Below are positions 41,257-49,441 of a stretch of 64,000 nucleotides of DNA, piece by piece; position 1 is the first letter of the stretch; each line of letters opens with the position of its first letter. Source of the stretch: an uncultured Muribaculaceae bacterium (GTDB lineage Bacteria; Bacteroidota; Bacteroidia; Bacteroidales; Muribaculaceae); assembly GCA_910588035.1 (NCBI GenBank), contig CAJUPY010000001.1, forward strand, positions 1 to 64,000. The letters run 5' to 3'. A program made the translations under genes and the position numbers. The notes under the pieces were generated by a model. It ran no database searches and was not told where the DNA came from. It worked only from the letters and a program-made list of their open reading frames with translations.

Positions 41257-41830
41257 AATTCATTCCGGAAAATCCCATGAATGCCATGGCAAGAAGGCCG
41301 GCACATATCAATGCAATCGGGACTCCTCTGAACGGAACCGGAACCGATGTGAAATTAAGCTGTTCTCTGATTCCTGCGAAAATAACCAGTGCGAGAGTGA
41401 ATCCGATTGCGGTAGCTACTGCATAAACAACCGATTGCATAAGGTCAAAGCCTTTTTGTGTGACGAGGATAGCGACACCGAGAACGGCACAATTGGTTGT
41501 TATCAGCGGAAGAAAGACTCCTAATGCAAGATAAAGTGCGGGGGCTATCTTTTTCAGAATCAGTTCAAGCATCTGAACCAATGCGGCGATCACGAGAATA
41601 AAAACGATTGTCTGCATATATTGCAGACCAAGGGGCACCAGCAAATAGTTTTGAAGAATCCAGGTTACGGTTGTGGCAATCGTCATGACAAATGTGACAG
41701 CTCCTCCCATTCCGACAGCTGAGCCGAGTTTGCGCGATACGCCGATAAACGGGCAAATGCCTAAAAATTGCGCGAAAACAATATTATTTACAAAAATCGC
41801 AGTGATTATGATTGCAAGATAGGTCATCAT
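41249..41830 (-). CDS. rnfA: Rnf electron transport complex subunit A
   Basis: A 193-residue inner-membrane protein with six predicted helices and the RnfA signatures NNIVFAQFLGICPFIGVS and GVFLPLITTNCAVLGVAI, the latter containing the Cys thought to ligate a membrane iron centre in Rnf/Nqr. It is the last gene of the operon, overlapping rnfE by 4 bases and trkA (opposite strand) by 8 bases. Confidence 0.95.
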   Translation of the reverse strand: MMTYLAIIITAIFVNNIVFAQFLGICPFIGVSRKLGSAVGMGGAVTFVMTIATTVTWILQNYLLVPLGLQYMQTIVFILVIAALVQMLELILKKIAPALYLALGVFLPLITTNCAVLGVAILVTQKGFDLMQSVVYAVATAIGFTLALVIFAGIREQLNFTSVPVPFRGVPIALICAGLLAMAFMGFSGMNFN

Positions 41831-42420
41831 GATGTTCTACCGTTTCTTATGAAGTTAAAAAGTGCGATGAGTAATCCGAGGGCGATGAAAGCACCAGGTG
41901 CGAGAATAAAAATCAGTGATCCGAAAGTTTCAGGAAAAATTTCCAGGTTGAAAATACGTCCCGAACCGAGTAATTCCCTTACAGAACCGAGAAGTGTCAG
42001 AGCAATGGTGAAACCGGCACCGATGCCGATTCCGTCTGCAAGCGACAGAATGACCGAATTTCTTGATGCGAATGCTTCTGCCCGGCCGAGAAGAATACAG
42101 TTGACAACAATGAGAGGAATGAAGATGCCGAGACTTTTGTCGAGTGCAGGCAGGTATGCTTTCATCAATAGTTGGAGAATTGTCACAAATGAAGCGATGA
42201 CAACGATGAATGCCGGAATTCTAACTTTGTCAGGTACAAGATTTTTGATTGCGGAAATCGCACAGTTGCTGCACACCAGAACTGATGTCGTTGCAAGTCC
42301 CATGCTCAATGCGGTCATCGCACTTCCGGTGGTTCCGAGGGTGGGGCAGAGTCCGAGGAGCAAGACAAAGGTCGGATTCTCCTTGATTATTCCGTTGAAT
42401 ATTGTATCAGTGAATTTCAT
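41827..42420 (-). CDS. rnfE: Rnf electron transport complex subunit E
   Basis: A 197-residue membrane protein homologous to RnfA, with FTDTIFNGIIKENPTFVLLLGLCPTLG at the start (shown only in part here as KENPTFVLLLGLCPTLG) and FIPLIVVNCILLGRAEAFAS containing the second conserved Cys. The ATG at 42420 overlaps the rnfG stop by 14 bases; an ATG at 42477 inside rnfG is rejected. It pairs with RnfA in the membrane core of the ferredoxin:NAD+ oxidoreductase. Confidence 0.94.
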   Translation of the reverse strand: MKFTDTIFNGIIKENPTFVLLLGLCPTLGTTGSAMTALSMGLATTSVLVCSNCAISAIKNLVPDKVRIPAFIVVIASFVTILQLLMKAYLPALDKSLGIFIPLIVVNCILLGRAEAFASRNSVILSLADGIGIGAGFTIALTLLGSVRELLGSGRIFNLEIFPETFGSLIFILAPGAFIALGLLIALFNFIRNGRTS

Positions 42421-43015
42421 GATTCTGCTGCTGAATATAAATTTGAAGAGCCTTGTAAGCGTTGTCAAGAGATCCAAGAAAGGCCCGTGACGTGATTGTT
42501 GCGGCTGTTATGCCGTCAATCTCACCTCCGTCTTTTGTGACTCTGAGGTCGTCATTGAGCATATTTCGGCCGATTATGCTTCTGCTGCCGGTTTCGTCCT
42601 TGAACCATTGTCCCATTTTTTCTCCCAGACCGGGAGTCTCCGCATGCTGCAACACACGGTAGTCGATGATGTCTCCGTCATTGCTGAATCCGAAAATGAT
42701 GACTATGGTTCCTGAGAAACCGTCGTGAGAGAAACTCTCGACCGCAGCACCTGTCATCTCTCCGTTTAAAAAAGAAGGATAAATTTTGAAAACGCCATCA
42801 ATGTCCGCTATCTTAACTTCGGTCATGTCAGCAATAGGATCATTGTCAAATTGTGGCAATACATTGCTGATAGCTTCGGTTTTGGCCTTGGTTTCCGCTT
42901 GAGCGATCGGAATCTCGGTGACAGAGTAAACCGCAGAAAGCGCGAGACCGGCTGAAACTGTTATTAATCCGAGTGACAATGTCATGTTGATCAAATTCGA
43001 TTCAAGCTTCTTCAT
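42407..43015 (-). CDS. rnfG: Rnf electron transport complex subunit G
   Basis: A 202-residue protein with one N-terminal membrane helix (LSLGLITVSAGLALSAVYSV) and a periplasmic FMN domain. The flavinylation motif is DGITAATITS, a variant of the usual SGAT form; the FMN would be attached to the Thr in AATIT by the ApbE transferase, which is not in this window. HAETPGLGEKMGQWF is also typical. The gene overlaps rnfD by 4 bases upstream and rnfE by 14 downstream. Confidence 0.92.
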   Translation of the reverse strand: MKKLESNLINMTLSLGLITVSAGLALSAVYSVTEIPIAQAETKAKTEAISNVLPQFDNDPIADMTEVKIADIDGVFKIYPSFLNGEMTGAAVESFSHDGFSGTIVIIFGFSNDGDIIDYRVLQHAETPGLGEKMGQWFKDETGSRSIIGRNMLNDDLRVTKDGGEIDGITAATITSRAFLGSLDNAYKALQIYIQQQNHEIH

Positions 43016-43971
43016 GCGCCGACGGCCCTCCTTTTGCCGTAGAGTGTCGGTTTGAACATTCGGTTGATAAGCGGAGTGAATCCATTCATGATCAAAATGG
43101 CAAATGAAACGCCTTCAGGATAGACACCCCAGTGTCTTATTATTATCGTTATCAATCCGATCATTATTCCGTAAAAAAACATTCCGCCTTTTGTCATTGG
43201 CGAGGTGACATAATCCGTTGCCATGAAAACCGCACCCAGCAACAGGCCTCCTGACATTACTTCTATTATCGGATTCCCACCTACCAGTAATGAAAAGAAA
43301 GCAGCTGTCGCGACAATAGAAACCGGAATGTACCATTTTATTGTTTTCGTGACAAGAAGAAATATGAAACCTACAATGATTGCCGCGAAACTTATCTCTC
43401 CGATTGAGCCGCCTGCTTCGCCAAGAGTTTTTGATACTATATCAAATTGTTCCGTTGCCATTTCTCCCAATTTGATTTTCGAAAGAATAGTCGCTCCGGT
43501 TGCCGCATCGGTGTAGTTCCATTGATTGACAACGGGCAACGGCCATGAGGTCATTTGCATCGGGAATGAGATCAGCAGAAATACGCGGCCGGCAATAGCC
43601 GGATTGAAAATATTGCAGCCAAGTCCTCCGAACGCCATTTTCACAATGGCGATTGAGAAGACGGCTCCGATTATAACAATCCAGAACGGTATGTTCGACG
43701 GTAGATTCATGGCCAGCAGAATGCCGGTAATGACAGCAGACCCATCTTTTATCGTAGATGGCCTCTTGAGCATGAAACGTGTTATAAGATATTCTGTCAG
43801 CACACATGTCGCTACAGATGTAGCACACACTATCGCGGCTCCAATACCAAAGAAATAGAGTCCGGCAATAAAGGCGGGAATCAAGGCTATGACAACGCGC
43901 CACATGTCGCCTGAAGTGGTTCGGCCTGAATGTATGTGTGGTGAGCCTGAGATCGTAAGCTTCATATTCAA
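43012..43971 (-). CDS. rnfD: Rnf electron transport complex subunit D
   Basis: A 319-residue polytopic membrane protein. It has SGSPHIHSGRTTSGDMWRVV at the start, GGLGCNIFNPAIAGRVFL, and the covalent-FMN motif in DAATGATILSK. The region FMATDYVTSPMTKGG near residue 250 is conserved in RnfD/NqrB. It couples electron flow to Na+ or H+ transport with RnfA and RnfE. It starts one base before the rnfC stop would end, so the operon is contiguous. Confidence 0.94.
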   Translation of the reverse strand: MNMKLTISGSPHIHSGRTTSGDMWRVVIALIPAFIAGLYFFGIGAAIVCATSVATCVLTEYLITRFMLKRPSTIKDGSAVITGILLAMNLPSNIPFWIVIIGAVFSIAIVKMAFGGLGCNIFNPAIAGRVFLLISFPMQMTSWPLPVVNQWNYTDAATGATILSKIKLGEMATEQFDIVSKTLGEAGGSIGEISFAAIIVGFIFLLVTKTIKWYIPVSIVATAAFFSLLVGGNPIIEVMSGGLLLGAVFMATDYVTSPMTKGGMFFYGIMIGLITIIIRHWGVYPEGVSFAILIMNGFTPLINRMFKPTLYGKRRAVGA

Positions 43972-45312
43972 TTATTTTTTTGAATTTTTAATTAGGCTTT
44001 TCGCAAGGCGTATATTATCCAGTATCGGACAGCTTGACGGGCAAATCCAGGTGCAACTGCCACATTCTATGCAATCAGAAATATTACTTTCGACAGCCAA
44101 CTCTTTCTCACCGTGATAGCCACATAGAGACAACAGATAAGGTTCAAGCCCCATTGGGCAGACCTCCACACATCTCGCACATCTCACACATGGACAGGGC
44201 TCTTTTCTGATTGCCTCGTCTTTATCAAAAAAGACTATGCCCGAGTGCCCCTTGACAAGGGGTGAGTCAAGTGTTATAGCAGCTTTGCCCATCATTGGTC
44301 CCCCGATCACAATTTTGCCCGTATCGTCAGGAATGCCGCCTGCAAGCTCTACAATCTGCGACAGAAGTGTGCCGACAGGAACTCTGGCATTCAACGGTCG
44401 CTGCAGCTTGTCGCCTGAAACAGTGATAACACGCTCTATAAGCGGAATACCCCATTTTACTGCATGGTAGACGGCAAGCGCGGTCGCGACATTGTCAACG
44501 ACGATACCTGAAGCTGATGGAATCGTGCCCGACGGAATTTCCTTGCCGGTCAATGCCTTGATGAGCTGTTTTTCGCTTCCTTGTGGATATTTGGTTCTGC
44601 AAACGGCGACTTCGATTCCGTCATGTCTGTGGCTCGCTGACGATATAGCTCTGATAGCTTCAGGCTTGTTATTCTCGATTCCGATGACGGCACGGGAGAC
44701 TCCGGCTGCTTTCATCAGATAATAAACACCGTCGATAATATCATTGGCCTGAGTTCGCATTATCGCATCATCACATGTCAGATAAGGCTCACATTCAGCT
44801 CCATTTATGATCAGGGTGTCAAATGATATACCCGTCGGGGGCGTAAGTTTGACATGAGTTGGAAAAGCAGCCCCGCCAAGCCCCACAATACCGGCATCTT
44901 TGATTATGTCAATCAAATCGTGAGAGGTAAGAACATCTATCTCTCTGTCGGTTCTAACCGGAGCGGCATCTCCTATCATCTGTAGGTCGGAAAAATGATC
45001 ACTATCCTCAGCCGTGACAGTGATAGCATCAGCCACCGTACCGTCGGGTCTGGTTATTTTGCCTATAGATGATACTTTACCAGAGATCGGTGTGTGAATG
45101 TGTGCCGAGACAAAACCATTTGCGAAGGCAATTTTTTGTCCGCGTGTAACAACATCATTTTTGGCAACACATGGAACTGCCGGTGCTCCGATGTGCTGCG
45201 ACAGGAGAACTGAGACCTGCCGCGGCAGATTGACTTCTATGATTGCCGTACCGGCTGTCAATTTCTTTTCCGGCGGGTGAATTCCACCCTTTCTGAACGA
45301 AAATAGTTTCAT
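43972..45312 (-). CDS. rnfC: Rnf electron transport complex subunit C
   Basis: A 446-residue peripheral subunit. It has the NADH/FMN-binding NuoF-like domain with GIVGLGGAAFPTHVKL and NGAECEPYLTCDD, an SLBB-type region, and two 4Fe-4S clusters near the C-terminus: CPCVRCARCVEVCP and CIECGSCTWICPSSCP. The N-terminal segment FRKGGIHPPEKK is typical of RnfC. It is thought to reduce NAD+ with electrons passed through the membrane subunits. Overlaps rnfB by 4 bases. Confidence 0.95.
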   Translation of the reverse strand: MKLFSFRKGGIHPPEKKLTAGTAIIEVNLPRQVSVLLSQHIGAPAVPCVAKNDVVTRGQKIAFANGFVSAHIHTPISGKVSSIGKITRPDGTVADAITVTAEDSDHFSDLQMIGDAAPVRTDREIDVLTSHDLIDIIKDAGIVGLGGAAFPTHVKLTPPTGISFDTLIINGAECEPYLTCDDAIMRTQANDIIDGVYYLMKAAGVSRAVIGIENNKPEAIRAISSASHRHDGIEVAVCRTKYPQGSEKQLIKALTGKEIPSGTIPSASGIVVDNVATALAVYHAVKWGIPLIERVITVSGDKLQRPLNARVPVGTLLSQIVELAGGIPDDTGKIVIGGPMMGKAAITLDSPLVKGHSGIVFFDKDEAIRKEPCPCVRCARCVEVCPMGLEPYLLSLCGYHGEKELAVESNISDCIECGSCTWICPSSCPILDNIRLAKSLIKNSKK

Positions 45313-46148
45313 CTTTGTGTCGTGACAGTTTGATTATCTGAGTAAAGCTCTGAGACATGAATTGCTCCGGTAGGGCATACGTCAATACATTTGCCACATG
45401 ACCGGCATTTGCTCTGATCAATCCATGCGTGATTGTCTCTGATAACAATTGCATCGAAGGTACATGTCCGTTTACACTTGCCACACCCGATACAAGCCGA
45501 TTTACAAGCCGACATCGCCTCTTTCGCTTTATCGCAGTTGGAACATGCCACATATATGCTCTGTCGCTTCAGAGGTGTTATCTCTATCAGGTTTCTCGGG
45601 CATATATCTGAACAGGCCCCACAACCGGTACATGCCGCATTATTGATCTCAGGCAAACGGGTCAGATTGTTGATCGAAATTGCGTTCCAACGACAAACCG
45701 AGACGCAATCTCCACAACCGAGACAGCCGTATACGCAGCTTAATGTGCCTCCCGAAATAGTATTTTGGAAGCGGCATGACACGATGCCGTCAAAGTTTGC
45801 AACCGGTTTGCGTCTGTCAATAGATCCGTTGCATCTGAGGGTCGCGACACGTTTGGATATTGTTGACGATGCAAGACCGACAATCGATGAGATCTTACAC
45901 ATCGCTATATCTCCTGCCCCAGGACACACCATTGAGTCAAGCGACGTTGAGTTACAGCATGCCACAGCAAAATCACGGCATCCGTTGTAGCCACACCCTC
46001 CGCAGTTTGCTCCGGGGAGAAGTGAAACGATCTGATCGATGCGCGGATCTTCCTGAACGCTGAACCTTCTGGCAATCACATACAAGACAACAGCACTGAC
46101 CAAGCCTAATGTTCCAAGCAATATTGTAGAAGAAAGAATTATTGACAT
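45309..46148 (-). CDS. rnfB: Rnf electron transport complex subunit B
   Basis: A 279-residue ferredoxin-type subunit anchored by an N-terminal helix (ILLGTLGLVSAVVLYVIA). The first cluster site is CGGCGYNGCRDFAVAC. Further 4Fe-4S motifs are CVYGCLGCGDCVSVC, CTGCGACSDICP, CIGCGKCKRTC and CRSCGKCIDVCP. It accepts electrons from reduced ferredoxin and hands them to the complex. Gene order rseC-rnfB-C-D-G-E-A is the usual one for Bacteroidales. Confidence 0.95.
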   Translation of the reverse strand: MSIILSSTILLGTLGLVSAVVLYVIARRFSVQEDPRIDQIVSLLPGANCGGCGYNGCRDFAVACCNSTSLDSMVCPGAGDIAMCKISSIVGLASSTISKRVATLRCNGSIDRRKPVANFDGIVSCRFQNTISGGTLSCVYGCLGCGDCVSVCRWNAISINNLTRLPEINNAACTGCGACSDICPRNLIEITPLKRQSIYVACSNCDKAKEAMSACKSACIGCGKCKRTCTFDAIVIRDNHAWIDQSKCRSCGKCIDVCPTGAIHVSELYSDNQTVTTQR

Positions 46149-46158
46149 AACGTTGTGG

Positions 46159-46566
46159 TTACATATCGGTTATTATCCATTTCACTGTGTTGAATCGTTG
46201 TCTCGTCAAGAATAAAATTGCGAAGTATAGAGCGGTAGTTCCGAAAGAAACCAGCGCGGAGAAAATCTGTTTCACGCCGATGCCTGTCATTGACAATAGT
46301 GTGATCACGAATATTGCGAGCGGGCAAATGAAAAACAGCATTGCCGCATTCATGATGGAATTCCGTTCAGGCCTGACTGAAATCTCTGTTCCGATATCAT
46401 ACCTGTTGCATTTGTCTGGAACGGTAATTTCAACAGTCTGTCTGGTCTGACATAGCATGAATGCCGCACAACCTTCGCATTTGCTTGAATCAGGGTTAAC
46501 CGCAATGACGATCATGTCGTTGTTGCGATCTATCACGGTTCCCTTGAGACAGTCACTTTTATTCAT
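46159..46566 (-). CDS. RseC/MucC-family protein of the rnf operon
   Basis: A 135-residue membrane protein with an N-terminal cytosolic part containing four Cys in a CxxC-type pattern (DSSKCEGCAAFMLC) and two membrane helices (AAMLFFICPLAIFVITLLS and ALVSFGTTALYFAILFL). RseC is often next to rnf genes and may help in assembly or electron transfer, though its biochemical role is not settled. It is the first gene of the operon, with a full promoter upstream. Confidence 0.88.
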   Translation of the reverse strand: MNKSDCLKGTVIDRNNDMIVIAVNPDSSKCEGCAAFMLCQTRQTVEITVPDKCNRYDIGTEISVRPERNSIMNAAMLFFICPLAIFVITLLSMTGIGVKQIFSALVSFGTTALYFAILFLTRQRFNTVKWIITDM

Positions 46567-46588
46567 TTAGGCAGTTGATGATTTGCTG

Positions 46589-46618
46589 CAAAGATACGAA
46601 ATGTCAGTGAATAACAAA
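46589..46618 (-). promoter_or_regulatory. Promoter of the rseC-rnf operon
   Basis: On the minus strand TTTG (46618-46615) is followed after 18 bases by TATCTTTG (46596-46589), 22 bases before the rseC ATG. The -33 element lies inside the foot of the upstream terminator. Confidence 0.75.
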
Positions 46619-46649
46619 AGCGCGTTTCATCAATAAAAACGCGCTTTTT
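46616..46649 (-). terminator. Intrinsic terminator after the DUF3127 gene
   Basis: AAAAGCGCGTTT (46616-46627) pairs with AAACGCGCTTTT (46637-46648), a 12-bp stem followed on the minus strand by a TTTTGTTAT tail. It overlaps the start of the rnf promoter. Confidence 0.8.
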
Positions 46650-46675
46650 AAAGAATTAGTGAAATTTTTCTGTAA

Positions 46676-47077
46676 TCAGAAGGGGAGATCATCGTCGGCA
46701 CCACCACCGATATCACTCGGCTGAGAAACAGGCGTGTTTGCCGGAGTGAAATTTGAGGTGGAAGCGGCCGGGGGAGTGGCAGGATTGTACTGTGGCTGGC
46801 TGGCAGCTGCATCGGCCGGTTCCGCCTTCCAGCCTCTGATGCTCGTGAACCACCTTCCATTGTATTCACGGCTCTCGATATCAAAACTGAGTTTTACTGT
46901 CTTTCCGACCTCAAGCGGATATTGATCAGCCCGCTCGCCGAAAAAGTCAAAAAATATTTTCTTGGGATATGATTCAAGTGTTTCAAGAACATACTCATGT
47001 TTTTTCCAGGCATTTCCGGCCTTGGAGACTCCGGATGTCTCGCCGAGATTGTGGGTAATTTTACCGATTATTTCCAT
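46676..47077 (-). CDS. DUF3127 OB-fold protein with SSB-like acidic tip
   Basis: A 133-residue protein. Residues 1-85 form the DUF3127 domain (MEIIGKITHNLGE, then WKKHEYVLETLESYPKKIFF, and ESREYNGRWFTSIRGWK), which is thought to be an OB-fold related to single-stranded-DNA-binding protein. A flexible Pro/Ala/Ser-rich linker follows and the last residues are GGADDDLPF. That end closely resembles the DDDIPF tip by which SSB recruits repair proteins. I therefore infer single-stranded DNA or RNA binding; a canonical ssb gene was not seen in this window. It has its own strong promoter and terminator. Confidence 0.85.
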   Translation of the reverse strand: MEIIGKITHNLGETSGVSKAGNAWKKHEYVLETLESYPKKIFFDFFGERADQYPLEVGKTVKLSFDIESREYNGRWFTSIRGWKAEPADAAASQPQYNPATPPAASTSNFTPANTPVSQPSDIGGGADDDLPF

Positions 47078-47109
47078 TATATAAATTGTGATTGTTTCGT
47101 TTTAGCCAA

Positions 47110-47141
47110 CAAATTTAATCATTGATTTTGACCGTGGCAAA
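47110..47141 (-). promoter_or_regulatory. Promoter of the DUF3127 gene
   Basis: TTTG (47141-47138) and TAAATTTG (47117-47110) on the minus strand are 20 bases apart. The ATG lies 32 bases downstream. Confidence 0.72.
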
Positions 47142-47143
47142 CT

Positions 47144-48832
47144 TTAAAGAATAATTTTTTTAACATGAATGGATTTATCGGCAAGAGTAGCTTTGATGAA
47201 ATAGATGCCGTGTGACAGATCTGACAGATTCAATGTGATCGATGAATCAGCGACATTGTCATTTGATATTGTCCTTCCATCGGTCGCAACTATCGATACA
47301 TTGGCGATTTCAGCAGGCGCATTGATCTGGAGAGAGAATCCGTTCAACGACATTGAGATTTCATTAGCCTGTACCACATCTACTGATGCTACTCCGGCAG
47401 GTGCGCTTTCATAGTAGTTGTGGTCAAACGCGGTTACGACAAACTCGTCATCATCAGATTGTTTATCTATTGTAGCTGACAATGCATTGACTTTTGCCAG
47501 CACAGTTTCTGAGATGTCGTGCATGTTGATGCCTGTCGATTTCTTACGGTAAATGGTGTAGTATCTGATCGGCGTGTTGAGTTCATCGGGCTGAGGAGCA
47601 TCCCATGATATCGACCATTTTCCGTTAGACTCCCCGACGGTCACATTGCGTGGAGCGTTAGGGTGGGTGACTCCGTTGTAGTCCATTGAAGGAATATGTG
47701 CCGGATATTTGAAATAGTTGTTCTTAAGGTGATTGTAGAGTGCAACGACACGAGACTCTGATCCGATCACATGTTCTGTGCGGAAAAAGCACACACCCGA
47801 CATTCCTTTCTTGGCGCGGACTTTTTCAATTTGGTCGGTGACGACCTCTGGTTGCCAGTCGTTGCTGTCAAGCATCTTATATGGTGCCAGTCCGACCACA
47901 AGCTGACGACCGTCGCAGTTGTCAACCCAGGTAGTCATGTTGGGTGAGAATCCATATTTCTCATTCCAGTACATCTGAGGAATCAGAAGATCGTGGTTGC
48001 CTGATTTCATCCATTGACATGCATCTTGATAGACGCTTCCATATGCAGTCATATTTCCATAACCCGGCACGTTTTTATATGTACCGATGGGTGCGGCACC
48101 TACTTTGATACGCGGATTTATTGATTTAGCCATTTCATAGAAACGGGCGATGAATGTGTTGATGTTATTTCTGCGCCAGTCATCTTTAGACATCGCATTT
48201 GGGTTGTACTTTTTGAAAGAATCGGCGTCATTAAAGTCCGAACCCGGATAACGGGTGTAGTCAAAACTGATTCCGTCAAAATCATAGTTCTCAATTAGCT
48301 CCTTATAGACATCGAGCAGATAGTCGCTTGTTCCGGGAATTCCGGGATCGAGATAATACGCTCCACTGTAGAGCACGCACAACTCGGGATGGGAGTAATA
48401 TGGGTGTTTGAACTGATTGTTCACATAACGTTTAGCCTCGTTCAGGGAGCCGATGCGATAGGGCACGATCCATGCATGGCATTCCATGTTGCGTTTATGG
48501 CATTCGTTAATGACATATTCCGATACATCATAAGAAAGTCCTTTCGAGCCGTCGCCAGTGAATTCTTTCATTGCAGGCTGTTTGGTCGAGACCCATGCGA
48601 CATCGCCTTTCACCTGAACCTGTAAAATTACGGTATTAAAGTTAGCTTCTTGCAATTTGTCAAGAATTTTCGTTAGCTTTGCAGTCTGGTTGGCTTTGTC
48701 AAAACTTCCGGTAGGCCAGTCAGAACCTCCGTTGGTTGTAAGCCAGATTGCCCGTACTTCAGCTTTAGGCGGTTGGGCGGCGCATAAAAATGGCAGTAGA
48801 ATAGCAAGTGTGATGAGCAGTTGTTTTTTCAT
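47144..48832 (-). CDS. Secreted GH10-like (GHL10) hydrolase with FN3 and probable type IX sorting domain
   Basis: A 562-residue protein with a signal peptide (MKKQLLITLAILLPFLCAA). Residues about 25-380 are a GHL10/DUF187 glycoside-hydrolase-like barrel with EVRAIWLTTNGGSDWPTG, FDGISFDYTRYPGSDF and LLIPQMYWNEKYGFSPN. A fibronectin type III domain (APRNVTVGESNGKWSISWDA) covers about 390-475. The C-terminal 70 residues end YFIKATLADKSIHVKKIIL, which resembles a type IX secretion (Por) C-terminal domain. The polysaccharide substrate is unknown. It is separately transcribed. Confidence 0.85.
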   Translation of the reverse strand: MKKQLLITLAILLPFLCAAQPPKAEVRAIWLTTNGGSDWPTGSFDKANQTAKLTKILDKLQEANFNTVILQVQVKGDVAWVSTKQPAMKEFTGDGSKGLSYDVSEYVINECHKRNMECHAWIVPYRIGSLNEAKRYVNNQFKHPYYSHPELCVLYSGAYYLDPGIPGTSDYLLDVYKELIENYDFDGISFDYTRYPGSDFNDADSFKKYNPNAMSKDDWRRNNINTFIARFYEMAKSINPRIKVGAAPIGTYKNVPGYGNMTAYGSVYQDACQWMKSGNHDLLIPQMYWNEKYGFSPNMTTWVDNCDGRQLVVGLAPYKMLDSNDWQPEVVTDQIEKVRAKKGMSGVCFFRTEHVIGSESRVVALYNHLKNNYFKYPAHIPSMDYNGVTHPNAPRNVTVGESNGKWSISWDAPQPDELNTPIRYYTIYRKKSTGINMHDISETVLAKVNALSATIDKQSDDDEFVVTAFDHNYYESAPAGVASVDVVQANEISMSLNGFSLQINAPAEIANVSIVATDGRTISNDNVADSSITLNLSDLSHGIYFIKATLADKSIHVKKIIL

Positions 48833-48857
48833 ATGGTTTATATAGATGATTAGAGTT

Positions 48858-48865
48858 CAAAATTA
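48858..48865 (-). promoter_or_regulatory. Bacteroidota -7 element for the GHL10 gene
   Basis: The minus strand reads TAATTTTG, 25 bases before the ATG. A TTG lies 22 bases upstream (48890-48888). Confidence 0.6.
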
Positions 48866-48913
48866 AACAAAATTTATTGATTAATCACAATTTTTCCAAC
48901 AAATATTAGATTA

Positions 48914-49354
48914 ATGGCTAAAGAAGAAGACTGGTGGACATCACCAACCGAGAGTGAGAGTGGAAAACTGATAATGGTCACCGGACGCAGAGACGTTGAT
49001 CTGTTCATGAGCAACCCCAAATTCAATATCAGAATCGAGATAACATGGAAATATGACGGAGATGCGTCGGGTATGCCCGACAAGACAACTTCAGAAACCA
49101 TGGAAAAGGTGCAGGACGCACTACAAACAATGTTTATCAAGGATCCGGTCGCTGTGTTGACCGGAATCTACACTGGCGACAATGAGCGCAACTGGGTCTA
49201 TTACACGCTCAGCACACACATATTCGGAAGAAAGCTTAATGAGGCGTTGTCTGAATTCGCTCTTCTGCCAATCGAGATTTATGCCGAAAATGATCCGGAA
49301 TGGAATGAATATCGCGAGATGAAAGAGATAAGCGAGATTGACCGGGGTGATTGA
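48914..49354 (+). CDS. DUF695-family protein of unknown function
   Basis: A 146-residue soluble protein with the pattern of DUF695 proteins: KLIMVTGRRDVDLF, FNIRIEITWKYDGDASGMPD, and a C-terminal half with ERNWVYYTLSTHIFGRKLNE and LPIEIYAENDPEW. No catalytic residues are evident. It is a single-gene unit ending in a symmetrical terminator shared with the convergent EF-G paralogue gene. The DUF assignment is from memory and only moderately certain. Confidence 0.7.
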   Translation: MAKEEDWWTSPTESESGKLIMVTGRRDVDLFMSNPKFNIRIEITWKYDGDASGMPDKTTSETMEKVQDALQTMFIKDPVAVLTGIYTGDNERNWVYYTLSTHIFGRKLNEALSEFALLPIEIYAENDPEWNEYREMKEISEIDRGD

Positions 49355-49369
49355 CCCTTTGATAAAATG

Positions 49370-49408
49370 AGAAAAGAGAACCCCAAGATTCGTGAGGTTC
49401 TCTTTTCT
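49370..49408. terminator. Bidirectional terminator
   Basis: AGAAAAGAGAACC (49370-49382) pairs with GGTTCTCTTTTCT (49396-49408). It lies between the convergent DUF695 and EF-G paralogue genes. Confidence 0.9.
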
Positions 49409-49441
49409 GTTAAAGAAAGAATTTATAGAAGAATCATAAAG

